A stretch of 64,000 nucleotides of DNA from Aequorivita iocasae (GTDB taxonomy: Bacteria; Bacteroidota; Bacteroidia; Flavobacteriales; Flavobacteriaceae), in the NCBI RefSeq assembly GCF_016757735.1, contig NZ_CP068439.1, positions 2,356,001 through 2,420,000 of the forward strand. The letters run 5' to 3'. The notes under the pieces were generated by a model. That model saw only the letters and a list, made by a program, of their open reading frames with translations, was not told where the DNA came from and did no database searches. The position numbers and the translations under genes are program-made. Shown here piece by piece: positions 1-7,794 of the stretch (position 1 is the stretch's first letter; each line of letters begins with the position of its first letter).

Positions 1-36
1 TTCTTGGGCCAAGAAATTATAATTAAGAAAAATTAA
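1..36 (+). CDS. 3' end of a gene that starts before the window (possibly ccoG)
   Basis: The first 36 bases read as an open frame of eleven codons ending in TAA, eleven bases before the ccoH start. Too little is present to identify the protein. In Bacteroidota the gene directly upstream of ccoH is usually ccoG, the polyferredoxin-like accessory protein of cbb3-type cytochrome oxidase, so that is the inferred identity. The short gap suggests one transcript with the next gene. Confidence 0.4.
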   Translation, partial: FLGQEIIIKKN

Positions 37-46
37 AAAGTAGGTT

Positions 47-493
47 ATGAAAATAAATTGGGGAACAGGACTAGTGATTGGAATGATATTTTTTATAGGC
101 TTCATTTTATTTTTTGTTATAAAAATAAGTACCGATAAAAAGTACGATTACGATTTGGTAACGGAAGAATATTATAAAAAGGAATTAGTATTTCAAAAAG
201 AAATCGATGACAGAGCAAATTCAAATTCCTTGGAGGCTAACATTATAGGTAAAAAAACTGAGAAAGGCTGGATGCTAACTTTTCCCGAAAACCTTGATTA
301 TACCAAGATTACAGGTACTGTGTTTCTTTATAGACCCTCCAATAAAAATCTTGATTTTCAAGAGCCTTTGAAGCTTTCGTCCAACAGCTTAGTAATAGCC
401 GATGAACGTTTGGTTGCCGGCCGATGGAACACTATTGTTCAATGGAGTTATGAAGGAAAAGATTATTTATATAAAAAAGAAATAGTTTATTAA
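47..493 (+). CDS. ccoH: FixH/CcoH family cbb3 oxidase assembly protein
   Basis: This 148-residue protein has one membrane helix near the N-terminus (about residues 7-27) followed by a soluble, presumably periplasmic domain, the layout of FixH/CcoH. Family members assist assembly and copper delivery of cbb3-type cytochrome c oxidase, the high-affinity oxidase used at low oxygen. The KKYDYDLVTEEYYKKEL stretch just after the helix resembles Bacteroidota FixH proteins. It lies between the tail of an upstream gene and a TauE/SafE-like permease, the usual order in flavobacterial cbb3 operons. The assignment rests on length, topology and context, not on a catalytic motif. Confidence 0.85.
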   Translation: MKINWGTGLVIGMIFFIGFILFFVIKISTDKKYDYDLVTEEYYKKELVFQKEIDDRANSNSLEANIIGKKTEKGWMLTFPENLDYTKITGTVFLYRPSNKNLDFQEPLKLSSNSLVIADERLVAGRWNTIVQWSYEGKDYLYKKEIVY

Positions 494-503
494 TAGACAT
501 TGA

Positions 504-1241
504 ATGCTATACACCGCCCTCATATTTGGATTAATGGGAAGTTTCCACTGCGTGGGAATGTGCGGGCCTATTGCTTTCCTATTGCCCGTAGACAGAAGTA
601 ATAATCTGAAAAAAGTTGGACAGATTTCACTATATCATTTCGGAAGAGTACTCGCATACAGTATTATAGGATTTATTTTCGGTTTGGTGGGTAAAAGTTT
701 GAATCTTTTCGGCTTTCAGCAACAGCTTTCTATTTTAATTGGTGTTTTAATGCTTGCCGTTATTTTCATTCCGCAGAAAACCTTTAACAATCACAATTTT
801 TCAAAACCTATTTACAGAATCATTTCCAAAGTGAAATCTGCATTGGGAAAAGAACTCAAAAAGAAAACCCCCGATACTTTTTTGACCATTGGTTTCTTAA
901 ACGGTTTTTTGCCGTGTGGTTTGGTCTATATGGCGGTTTTTGGAGCCATTGCTTCTGGCAATGCTCTTGAGGGAAGTTTGTATATGGCAATCTTTGGATT
1001 GGGAACCATTCCATTGATGACGTCGGCCATTTATCTGGGTAATTTTTTAAACGGGCAGGTACGCCAGCGCATCCGCCGCGCAATTCCCATATTTGTAGCA
1101 ATTATAGGCTGTCTTTTTATAGTTCGTGGTATGGGTCTGGGCATTCCGTATATTTCACCAAAACCCATGACCGAAAGTGTAGATGCCAATTACAACTGTC
1201 ACACCGTGACTTCAGAAGATAAAACAATTTTTAACCATTAA
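504..1241 (+). CDS. Sulfite exporter TauE/SafE family (UreH-type) membrane protein
   Basis: This 245-residue integral membrane protein has about six helices in two halves. Each half carries a cysteine-containing glycine motif: GSFHCVGMCGP at residues 12-22 and NGFLPCGLVYMAVFGA near residues 133-148. These are typical of the UreH/DsbD-like branch of the TauE/SafE superfamily, whose members move metal ions or sulfur compounds or pass electrons across the inner membrane. It follows ccoH by ten bases and probably shares its mRNA, which suggests a role in metal supply or maturation of the cbb3 oxidase. The transported substrate cannot be read from the sequence. The C-terminal 20 residues are polar and contain one more cysteine. 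Confidence 0.85.
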   Translation: MLYTALIFGLMGSFHCVGMCGPIAFLLPVDRSNNLKKVGQISLYHFGRVLAYSIIGFIFGLVGKSLNLFGFQQQLSILIGVLMLAVIFIPQKTFNNHNFSKPIYRIISKVKSALGKELKKKTPDTFLTIGFLNGFLPCGLVYMAVFGAIASGNALEGSLYMAIFGLGTIPLMTSAIYLGNFLNGQVRQRIRRAIPIFVAIIGCLFIVRGMGLGIPYISPKPMTESVDANYNCHTVTSEDKTIFNH

Positions 1242-1253
1242 AATATTGAAATT

Positions 1254-1421
1254 ATGACAACTACAATGATTCCCTTGGCAAATTGGGGTATGGGTACGGC
1301 CCTCATCATTTTCTTTGCAGTTTTATGTGTTGTGCTTTCCGCCATTGTTATCAACTTTGTTATGGGCGGTAAAAAAAAGAATAACGAAGAAATAACTACC
1401 CCTAAAGATGAAAACATTTAA
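1254..1421 (+). CDS. Small single-span membrane protein (55 aa)
   Basis: A short open frame starts with ATG twelve bases after the permease stop. It encodes 55 residues: a polar N-terminus, one strongly hydrophobic helix (about residues 15-37), then a Lys/Asn/Glu-rich tail. I do not recognise a named family. Its tight position between two genes in the same direction and its clean membrane-anchor layout argue that it is translated. It may be an accessory subunit or stabiliser linked to the cbb3 oxidase operon, but that is inference from position only. Confidence 0.6.
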   Translation: MTTTMIPLANWGMGTALIIFFAVLCVVLSAIVINFVMGGKKKNNEEITTPKDENI

Positions 1422-1433
1422 AATTGATACATT

Positions 1434-1619
1434 ATGAAAATTATAAACTCTATTCCACTGGTTGATTTTAGTGGTGGCGTAGCAGCAACTATAATTTCAA
1501 TAGTTGTTTGCTTTGCTCTTATCGCTGGGCTAATTTTTTATGTGAAACGTAGCAAAAAGCGAAAAAACATGGTTCATAATCGAAAAAAGAAGAATGACAA
1601 TCCCGAAAGAAAAGGTTAG
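1434..1619 (+). CDS. Small single-span membrane protein (61 aa)
   Basis: This 61-residue protein has one hydrophobic helix (about residues 15-37) and a very basic tail rich in Lys, Arg and Asn, which should lie in the cytoplasm. It starts twelve bases after the preceding 55-residue ORF stops and ends the rightward gene run. The two neighbouring mini-proteins share the same plan (one helix plus a charged C-terminus), so they may be paralogues or partners. No function is known to me. It is too long to match the usual CcoS protein closely and lacks CcoS-like residues. Confidence 0.6.
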   Translation: MKIINSIPLVDFSGGVAATIISIVVCFALIAGLIFYVKRSKKRKNMVHNRKKKNDNPERKG

Positions 1620-1670
1620 AATTTCAAAATATTAATATTTATTTTTTTCTGTTTTTCAAATATTATCTTC

Positions 1671-2291
1671 TTATTTGGCCAATTCAATGATGGCTTGCAC
1701 CGTTTCTTTATTGTCAACACCCAAGCCTTCCTGCTGATGCACCATTTCACCATGATGGTCAAAAACACTTATAATATTTGAATGTGAAAAATCCATCGGA
1801 GAGATTTCTTTATAATTAACTGCCAACACAGCTGCAAATTCGCGGGTATCTGCTTCGGTTCCGCGAAGGAAGAGCCATTTATCATCCTCCATTTCATTTT
1901 CTTTACTAAAAGCTTTTAGCCTTTCAGGGGTATCGGTTTCTGGATCAATGCTTACAAAAACATATTGTACATCGTCCTTTTTTTCCTCGGGCACTTGTTT
2001 TTCAATATTGCGCATATCTGCAACCAAACGTGGACAAGCAGCTTTACAGGTTGTGTAAATCATAACCATAACAACTACTTTTCCTTCAAGGTCTTTCAGT
2101 TCAATTTCTTCTCCATTTTGAGTGGTCCAATGGGAGGGAAGATTATAAATAGACATTTCCGGAATGGCTTCACTTACGGCTTTTTTCACTTTTGCAGAAT
2201 CAGAGGTGTCTGTATTTTTTTCTGAATTACTATTGCAGGAAAAAAAGCTCCCCAAAGCAAATGCTATTACCAAATATCTAAATTTTTTCAT
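1671..2291 (-). CDS. SCO1/SenC family copper chaperone lipoprotein
   Basis: This 206-residue protein has a lipoprotein signal (lipobox ending at Cys19) and a thioredoxin-like SCO domain. The copper-binding pair is visible as CKAAC at residues 82-86, and the conserved histidine appears in DFSHSNI near residue 168. SCO proteins bind copper in the periplasm and deliver it to copper centres, classically the CuA site of oxidases. Here it is the last gene of the porin-nirK-nirV operon, twelve bases after nirV. Copper loading of NirK, or of the neighbouring oxidase, is therefore a reasonable inference. All expected ligands are present. Confidence 0.9.
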   Translation of the reverse strand: MKKFRYLVIAFALGSFFSCNSNSEKNTDTSDSAKVKKAVSEAIPEMSIYNLPSHWTTQNGEEIELKDLEGKVVVMVMIYTTCKAACPRLVADMRNIEKQVPEEKKDDVQYVFVSIDPETDTPERLKAFSKENEMEDDKWLFLRGTEADTREFAAVLAVNYKEISPMDFSHSNIISVFDHHGEMVHQQEGLGVDNKETVQAIIELAK

Positions 2292-2302
2292 GTTTCTAAT
2301 TT

Positions 2303-3070
2303 TTAATTTTCAACATCCTTCGCACATCGAAAACCTAAGTTTTGTGAAGAATAGCGAGCCTTCATACTTCCCCGAAAGGCATAGCGCATAAATGCCGCAT
2401 AATTCATTAAATCTGAAGCTCCTATTGCCGCGCTTCCGCAGAAGAGATTGGAGTCTTTGTCAACGTCTTTTCGGGATTCTCCCGATATTAATACCGAATT
2501 AAAATCTAAAGTCCATTCCCACACCAAACCGTGAAGATCGTAGATTCCCCAATAATTTTTGAAGGTTTCGCCTATAGGGTTTTTAAAGGTTTTTGGGGTT
2601 TCGTACCAGTTTAGGATGAATTGGTTGTAGGTTTCTAGTCTTCTTGCATCCTGCACATTTTCATTGGCCATAGCAGCAAACTCCCATTCGTCCATTGTGG
2701 GTAGCCGTTTGCCTTGACATTCACAATATTTTTTTGCTGCAAACCAGGAAACATTTGTTACGGGAGCATTTGGAAGGCCTTGAAAAGCTTCGTCATTCTT
2801 CCAGTTTGTTAAATAGCTTTTATCGGCAAATAGGGTTTTGACATTGCTTTTTTTCCATTGCGGATATTCTTTCACGAATTTTAAATATTCGGCATTGCTT
2901 ACGGGATATACATCCATTAGAAAAGGATCAACCTTTACAGTTTGGTCCTCGGCGCCATATAGCGGAAGATAAACCCCGCCCTTCACTAAAGCCATATTAT
3001 CATTTTGGGCTGCGACCTCGCAAAATAATAATGAAAAGACTAAGAAAAGGGCGGAGCTATATAATTTCAA
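2303..3070 (-). CDS. nirV: NirV-like SUMF1/formylglycine-generating-enzyme-fold protein
   Basis: This 255-residue protein has a signal peptide (about residues 1-21) and a SUMF1/FGE-sulfatase fold. It shows VSWFAAKKYCECQGKRLPT-type and GLVWEWT motifs and the family ending LGFRCA. In many denitrifiers a protein of this fold, NirV, is encoded next to nirK, and the same arrangement occurs here, fourteen bases after nirK. The cysteine pair that true formylglycine-generating enzymes use for copper and catalysis, expected shortly before the final RCA motif, is not visible: that stretch reads ASDLMNYAAFMRYAFRGS. So it is probably not a sulfatase-activating enzyme. Its exact role in nitrite reduction is not settled. 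Confidence 0.8.
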   Translation of the reverse strand: MKLYSSALFLVFSLLFCEVAAQNDNMALVKGGVYLPLYGAEDQTVKVDPFLMDVYPVSNAEYLKFVKEYPQWKKSNVKTLFADKSYLTNWKNDEAFQGLPNAPVTNVSWFAAKKYCECQGKRLPTMDEWEFAAMANENVQDARRLETYNQFILNWYETPKTFKNPIGETFKNYWGIYDLHGLVWEWTLDFNSVLISGESRKDVDKDSNLFCGSAAIGASDLMNYAAFMRYAFRGSMKARYSSQNLGFRCAKDVEN

Positions 3071-3084
3071 TTTTTACAATTTTA

Positions 3085-4551
3085 TTATTTGTTTCTAACG
3101 GCTTGAACCATTGCTGGGGTAACTTCTTTTTTAGAATTTCCCCAACTGTTATAAACATAGGTCAGTACATTTGCTACTTCTTCATCACTAAGCGCCTGTG
3201 CTGTCATAACGCTGTTATACTTTTTACCGTTTACAGTTATTTCACCGGTTTTACCGTGCAATACAATATCGATTGCTCTGTCCACATCGGCATTTAGATA
3301 ATCAGATTTTGCCAAAGGAGGAAAAGCGTTCTCAATCCCTTTTCCATCAGCTTGGTGACAGGCTGCGCAAGTAGCTAAATATTGATCCTTTCCAAAGGTC
3401 ATACGTTCTTCAAGGCTTAAAGCTTTCACCTCTTCTTTTGGTTCTTTTCTCGTACCGTTGGGCATAGACTGTATTGCTCCACCTTCAGGAAGATAAATAT
3501 CATCGCGGATTTCACCAGAATAGATGCGCTTGTCTTCTTCGCCTTCTACTTTTAGCATTGCCAAAGCACCTTTATTGAACGCTCTGAAAATAGAGTGGTC
3601 TACAAGTATAAAGGTTCCGGGAACATCTACACGAAACTCCACAATTGCTGCACCACCTGCAGGAATTAATGTTGTTTGTACATTTTCATTGATCATATCA
3701 CCGCCTTCCACGTGAACTTTGTCAAAAATTTCACCAATAACGTGGAATGAGGAGACTAAGTTTGGCCCACCGTTTCCAACGAAGAGACGTACTTTTTCAC
3801 CCACTTTTGCAGTAATGGCATTGTCGCCAGTCATTGCTCCAACACTTCCATTAAAGACTACATAATCTGCCTTTTCATCAATGGCTTTCTGCATATCGAA
3901 GGCTTGTAAGCCACGATCGCCATATTTGCCTTCGGTATAGAAATCACCTTGCATGATGTAATATTCTTTGTCCACTGGAGGCAAACCACCTTCCGGCTCT
4001 ACCAAAATAAGCCCGTACATGCCGTTGGCAATGTGCATTCCCACGGGCGCGGTAGCACAGTGGTAAACATACAGTCCAGGATTAAGCACTTTGAAAGAAA
4101 ACACTTTTTCATGGCCGGGAGCTACAAAAGATGACTCTGCCCCACCACCGGGACCGTTCACGGCGTGAAGATCTATGTTATGCGGAAGTTTGTTGTCTGG
4201 GTGATTCTTTAAGTGAAATTCTACCTCGTCGCCCACGCGGGTTCGGATGAAACTTCCCGGGACGGTTCCGCCAAAAGTCCAATAAACATATTTAACGCCA
4301 TTAGTCATTTCACCCTCACGTTCTTGGATTTCCAAGTCCACGATTAGTTTTTTGGCCATTCGTTTTCCTACGGGAGTAGGCACATTTGGTGGAGAAGTAA
4401 GTTCCGCAATCATTTCTTGATTTACAGGAATTTCTACAGTATCGTTGTATTTTTTCTCTGACTGGTCATTTACACAGCCCGAAAGAAAAGCAACCGCGCC
4501 AAGGCCCAGCAGCATATTGGTAATTAACTTTTGTTTGATAACTAATTTCAT
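3085..4551 (-). CDS. nirK: Copper nitrite reductase lipoprotein with C-terminal cytochrome c
   Basis: NirK reduces nitrite to nitric oxide in denitrification. This 488-residue protein begins with a lipoprotein signal (lipobox Cys26, LSGC), so it should be anchored to a membrane on its periplasmic side. Two cupredoxin domains follow. The copper ligands lie in [10 protein letters not shown] (about residues 121-130), [13 protein letters not shown] (about 163-176) and the later [12 protein letters not shown]. After about residue 380 there is a fused class I cytochrome c domain with CAACH near residue 393 and a probable Met ligand in [10 protein letters not shown]. Fused NirK-cytochrome c forms are known and let the enzyme take electrons from its own tail. 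It is flanked by a porin upstream and nirV-SCO downstream. Confidence 0.95.
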   Translation of the reverse strand: MKLVIKQKLITNMLLGLGAVAFLSGCVNDQSEKKYNDTVEIPVNQEMIAELTSPPNVPTPVGKRMAKKLIVDLEIQEREGEMTNGVKYVYWTFGGTVPGSFIRTRVGDEVEFHLKNHPDNKLPHNIDLHAVNGPGGGAESSFVAPGHEKVFSFKVLNPGLYVYHCATAPVGMHIANGMYGLILVEPEGGLPPVDKEYYIMQGDFYTEGKYGDRGLQAFDMQKAIDEKADYVVFNGSVGAMTGDNAITAKVGEKVRLFVGNGGPNLVSSFHVIGEIFDKVHVEGGDMINENVQTTLIPAGGAAIVEFRVDVPGTFILVDHSIFRAFNKGALAMLKVEGEEDKRIYSGEIRDDIYLPEGGAIQSMPNGTRKEPKEEVKALSLEERMTFGKDQYLATCAACHQADGKGIENAFPPLAKSDYLNADVDRAIDIVLHGKTGEITVNGKKYNSVMTAQALSDEEVANVLTYVYNSWGNSKKEVTPAMVQAVRNK

Positions 4552-4578
4552 AGGTTCGGTTTTTAAAAAGTGGTGGTT

Positions 4579-5862
4579 TTATTGGTTATTATTTTCAATT
4601 TCTGGTTTTTTCCAAGTAAATAAAGCAGGGTCTATCGTCACCATTACCCATGCCCAATTATTTGTATTTCCATCAAAATTATTTTTCAGGATTTCAATTC
4701 CTTTTGAAATAAAAAAGTGTGAATATCCTGCCTGAATACCTGTAAAATTGCTCGTTTTGAACGAAGTTACTAAATCTACTTCAAAACCCAAAACTTTTGA
4801 AGTATTGTCATCTATTTCCGCGGCAGCGAAAAATTGATGAAGCGCCAAATAAACGTTTGATTTTTTAGTGAAGGCATATTTTACATTTCCATAAAAATCT
4901 ACTAAGCCCACATTGTTAATATGATTGCCTACATAGAAATAATCCATAAACCCATTAAACTTGTGATTGGTTCCATAAAGTGGGTTAAAGGCTTTGTTTT
5001 CTCCATTGGCAGGGGCGCCATAATCATTTCCGCTTTGCAGTTCGGCACCTATGCCAATGCGTAGATTTTCCAAAGCAGAATAATTCGCCTCCAATGAAAG
5101 AAGGTAGGCGCTTAAATCATTATTTGCCACGTCATTCCCGAATTGATAGTAGAGATTTGAAGCAAAGTTGAATTTACTCAAATTCGCGTTTAAATGAAGT
5201 CCTGCGGTTTGACTATAGCGCGTATCGTTTTTTGATTTGTCGGTTTCATCAATATATTGCAAACCGTTGTTCAAAAAGAGAAAACTTGCTGATAATTTTT
5301 CCCAATCCTTGTCAAGCCAAACATATTGAAGGCTTTTATAGGTATTTGTTTTAAGGATATTTCCAGTCAATGCTTCTCCATCTTGGTTGTATGCAGCTCC
5401 GAAATGTAGCTTCAAAAAGCTGGGTTCGTATTTTAAAATAGCAGCATCGTGGCTTCTTCCTTGTTGCGCCCAGCCTACATTTCCGAAGAAACGCTGGTCG
5501 TCGTAAACAATTTCCTGACGTCCAATTTTTAAGGAAAGGTCTGGAACCATTACAACATCTGCCCAAGCTTGATGCAACGAAAATCCGTTTTCGTCTGCTA
5601 CATTTAGCTGCGGAACATCGCCCCAAACCCTTACATCCTGAGGACTTAAATAAAAATGAAGCTTTTCGGTCTTGTAACTGAAGTTTAATCTTGTGCGTTG
5701 CGAAACAAAGGCAGCAGGCTCTGTATTATCTGGAAAAAGATTTTTGTAGCCGTGGCGATATTCAAAACGTGGGCGAAGCTCTGCATCTAATGTAAACTGT
5801 GAATATATGTTAGTAACTGTAAGAATAAGAATTACCAAGAAAACATATTTTGGGGCGAACAT
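4579..5862 (-). CDS. Alginate-export-family outer membrane porin
   Basis: This 427-residue protein has a signal peptide (about residues 1-21) followed by alternating short amphipathic strands rich in aromatic residues, typical of an outer membrane beta barrel. The N-terminal block (DAELRPRFEYRHGY, FVSQRTRLNFSYK, DVRVWGDVPQ, LKIGRQEIVYDDQRF) matches the alginate_exp porin family found widely in Bacteroidota. It is the first gene of the operon porin-nirK-nirV-SCO, 27 bases before nirK, under a Crp/Fnr-like site. That context suggests an outer membrane channel for nitrite, nitrate or another anion used in anaerobic respiration, not alginate. This is inference; the solute cannot be read. Confidence 0.8.
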   Translation of the reverse strand: MFAPKYVFLVILILTVTNIYSQFTLDAELRPRFEYRHGYKNLFPDNTEPAAFVSQRTRLNFSYKTEKLHFYLSPQDVRVWGDVPQLNVADENGFSLHQAWADVVMVPDLSLKIGRQEIVYDDQRFFGNVGWAQQGRSHDAAILKYEPSFLKLHFGAAYNQDGEALTGNILKTNTYKSLQYVWLDKDWEKLSASFLFLNNGLQYIDETDKSKNDTRYSQTAGLHLNANLSKFNFASNLYYQFGNDVANNDLSAYLLSLEANYSALENLRIGIGAELQSGNDYGAPANGENKAFNPLYGTNHKFNGFMDYFYVGNHINNVGLVDFYGNVKYAFTKKSNVYLALHQFFAAAEIDDNTSKVLGFEVDLVTSFKTSNFTGIQAGYSHFFISKGIEILKNNFDGNTNNWAWVMVTIDPALFTWKKPEIENNNQ

Positions 5863-5887
5863 AATAGCTATAAATTTATTTCAGATA

Positions 5888-5930
5888 CAAATATCTTATT
5901 TTGTTGTGGTAACAAATATGACGTTTATCA
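5888..5930 (-). promoter_or_regulatory. Crp/Fnr-like operator and -7-like box before the porin-nirK operon
   Basis: On the minus strand TGATAAACGTCA (5919-5930) is a near-perfect TGAT-N4-ATCA palindrome of the Crp/Fnr type. A -7-like box GATATTTG lies at 5888-5895, one mismatch from TAnnTTTG. The centre of the palindrome is 29.5 bases upstream of the box, placing it about 41-42 bases before a start site near 5882, the classical activator position. The porin start codon lies at 5860-5862. The same geometry is found before hemN. The sites were found by eye and the regulator is not in the window. Confidence 0.65.
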
Positions 5931-5965
5931 GTATTTTAAAAAATCTGAAATTTTTAAAATAATTT

Positions 5966-7333
5966 TTAGATAGTCATAGAAAAAAGTTGCGTTTCTGGTT
6001 TGCTGCGCTGCAAAAGCACATCAAAAGCCATACAGATGTTACGCACATAGGGACGCCCCTTTTCGGTAATTTGAAGTGTTTTGGAACCTATGTTTACCAA
6101 GCCATCATCTTCCATTTCTTTAAGTTTTTCGAGCGCTCCGGGCAGTTCCTCAAATTGAAGCGAAGCATCTTCCCACGAAGTTTCCAAACGGCACATCATA
6201 TTCAAGATATGTTTGCGGATAATAAGATCTTCTGAATTTAAAATGTGTCCGCGATACACGGGAATAATATTTTCATCTACCAGCTCCTGATATTCCTCTA
6301 CGTTTTTTACATTTTGCCCAAAACTGTACCAGCTATCGTCAATTGCAGAAACACCTAGTCCCAGCATCAATTGGGTTTTGCTATCGGTATAGCCCATAAA
6401 ATTTCGGTGGAGGGTCTTATTTTCTACGGCTTTATAAAGGCTATCAGTTTTAAGGGCGAAGTGATCCATTCCAATTTCTATATATCCCGCTTCTTCAAGC
6501 ATACGCTTACCAGTTTCGTACATATCACGCTTTTCAATGGCACTGGGAAGATCTTCTTCTTTAAACCCGCGTTGGCCATTGCCCTTTATCCACGGCACGT
6601 GCGCGTAGCTGTAAAAAGCAATACGATCTGGCATTAACTCCTTTGTTTTCTCAATGGTGTGTATAACGTGTTCCTTTTTCTGAAAGGGAAGTCCAAAAAT
6701 AATGTCGTGCCCGACTGAAGTGTAGCCAATTTCGCGGGCCGTTTCGGTTACGCGTTTTACATTCACAAATGGCTGCAACCTGTGGATCGCCATTTGTACG
6801 GTTGGATTGTAATCCTGAACCCCATAGCTAACCCTTGTAAAACCATAATCAAAAAGCGTCTGCAAATGTTCTTCGGAAGTATTGTTTGGGTGTCCTTCAA
6901 AGCTGAAAGATGGATTTGGGGCTATGGTTGCATCTCGAAAAATTCCTTTAATGAGCAATTTTAGATTTTCCGCGGAAAAAAAAGTAGGCGTACCACCGCC
7001 AAGGTGCAATTCTTTAATTATGGGTCTTTCCGTAAATAATTTCAAATAAAGTCGCCATTCCTTTAAAACAGATTCAAGGTAGGGAGTTTCCACATTGTGG
7101 TTTTTTGTGATACGCTTGTTGCAGCCACAAAAAGTGCAAAGGCTTTCACAGAAAGGAAGGTGAATATAGAGGCTTATGCCTTCTTTAGAATTACTTTCAG
7201 AAAAACTTTTAATTACTCCTTTTTTCCATTGGTTTAAAGAAAAATCATCGTTTTTCCAATATGGAACTGTGGGGTAACTGGTATAACGTGGTCCGGGAAC
7301 GTTGTATTTTGAAATTAAACTGTTTTGCATCAC
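5966..7333 (-). CDS. hemN: Oxygen-independent coproporphyrinogen III oxidase
   Basis: HemN is a radical-SAM enzyme that converts coproporphyrinogen III to protoporphyrinogen IX without oxygen, in heme synthesis. The 455-residue protein has the expected length. Its iron-sulfur motif is CESLCTFCGC (about residues 64-73), the CxxxCxxCxC pattern of true HemN as opposed to HemW. Further family motifs are the N-terminal YTSYPTVPYW, LHLGGGTPTF and FGLPFQ. It is transcribed on its own from a Crp/Fnr-like promoter and lies just upstream of the nirK operon in the same direction. That fits heme supply for cytochromes under low oxygen. Confidence 0.95.
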   Translation of the reverse strand: MMQNSLISKYNVPGPRYTSYPTVPYWKNDDFSLNQWKKGVIKSFSESNSKEGISLYIHLPFCESLCTFCGCNKRITKNHNVETPYLESVLKEWRLYLKLFTERPIIKELHLGGGTPTFFSAENLKLLIKGIFRDATIAPNPSFSFEGHPNNTSEEHLQTLFDYGFTRVSYGVQDYNPTVQMAIHRLQPFVNVKRVTETAREIGYTSVGHDIIFGLPFQKKEHVIHTIEKTKELMPDRIAFYSYAHVPWIKGNGQRGFKEEDLPSAIEKRDMYETGKRMLEEAGYIEIGMDHFALKTDSLYKAVENKTLHRNFMGYTDSKTQLMLGLGVSAIDDSWYSFGQNVKNVEEYQELVDENIIPVYRGHILNSEDLIIRKHILNMMCRLETSWEDASLQFEELPGALEKLKEMEDDGLVNIGSKTLQITEKGRPYVRNICMAFDVLLQRSKPETQLFSMTI

Positions 7334-7350
7334 TCATTTTCTTATGGGCG

Positions 7351-7393
7351 CAAAATTACCTATGGTGCGGTTGCTGTAAAATGATATTTATCA
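7351..7393 (-). promoter_or_regulatory. hemN promoter with Crp/Fnr-like operator
   Basis: The perfect palindrome TGATATTTATCA lies at 7382-7393 and an exact Bacteroidota -7 box TAATTTTG at 7351-7358 (minus strand). The palindrome centre is 29.5 bases upstream of the box, so it sits about 41-42 bases before the expected start site near 7346. No -33 TTG is evident, as expected for an activator-dependent promoter. The hemN ATG is at 7331-7333. Confidence 0.7.
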
Positions 7394-7435
7394 GTTGAAA
7401 GGAATAAGAAATCCTTGCATTTCGGCTTTATATAA

Positions 7436-7466
7436 AAAAGAGCACTGATTATTTCAGTGCTCTTTT
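7436..7466 (-). terminator. Terminator of the tRNA-Pro transcript
   Basis: AAAAGAGCACTGA and TCAGTGCTCTTTT form a perfect 13-bp stem with a five-base loop just after the 3' end of the tRNA gene. The A and T runs at its base allow it to work on both strands. It separates the tRNA unit from the hemN promoter. Confidence 0.85.
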
Positions 7467-7468
7467 AA

Positions 7469-7546
<78 letters not shown>

Positions 7547-7558
7547 AAAATTGAATGG

Positions 7559-7589
7559 CAAAAATAAAGAAATTTAAAAGTTCTACAAA
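7559..7589 (-). promoter_or_regulatory. tRNA-Pro promoter (TTTG-N19-TATTTTTG)
   Basis: On the minus strand TTTG (7586-7589) is followed after 19 bases by TATTTTTG (7559-7566), an exact match to the Bacteroidota housekeeping promoter TTG-N19-21-TAnnTTTG. The tRNA begins 12 bases further at 7546, so transcription would start within a few bases of the mature 5' end. The rest of the 7547-7794 gap is AT-rich with no other gene. Confidence 0.8.
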
Positions 7590-7794
7590 TTGTTTTGCCT
7601 TTTAAAATTAAGCATTATCGAAAGAGAAAAATAAAAGCTTTTTTTAAAAGATTTTATTTGATTTAAACCTTAAAAATATTAATACTGTAATAGCGTATAA
7701 TGATAATAAAATAACAATTCTTCATAACTTTTGGGTTTTCATTCCTCTGAAAGTTGTTATTTTTACCATTCAAAAAATACACAGGAATACAATT

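Noticed and set aside
2303-3070. Annotation of the SUMF1-fold protein as a sulfatase-activating formylglycine-generating enzyme.
   Set aside because: The active-site cysteine pair is not seen, no sulfatase gene is nearby, and the nirK context fits NirV.
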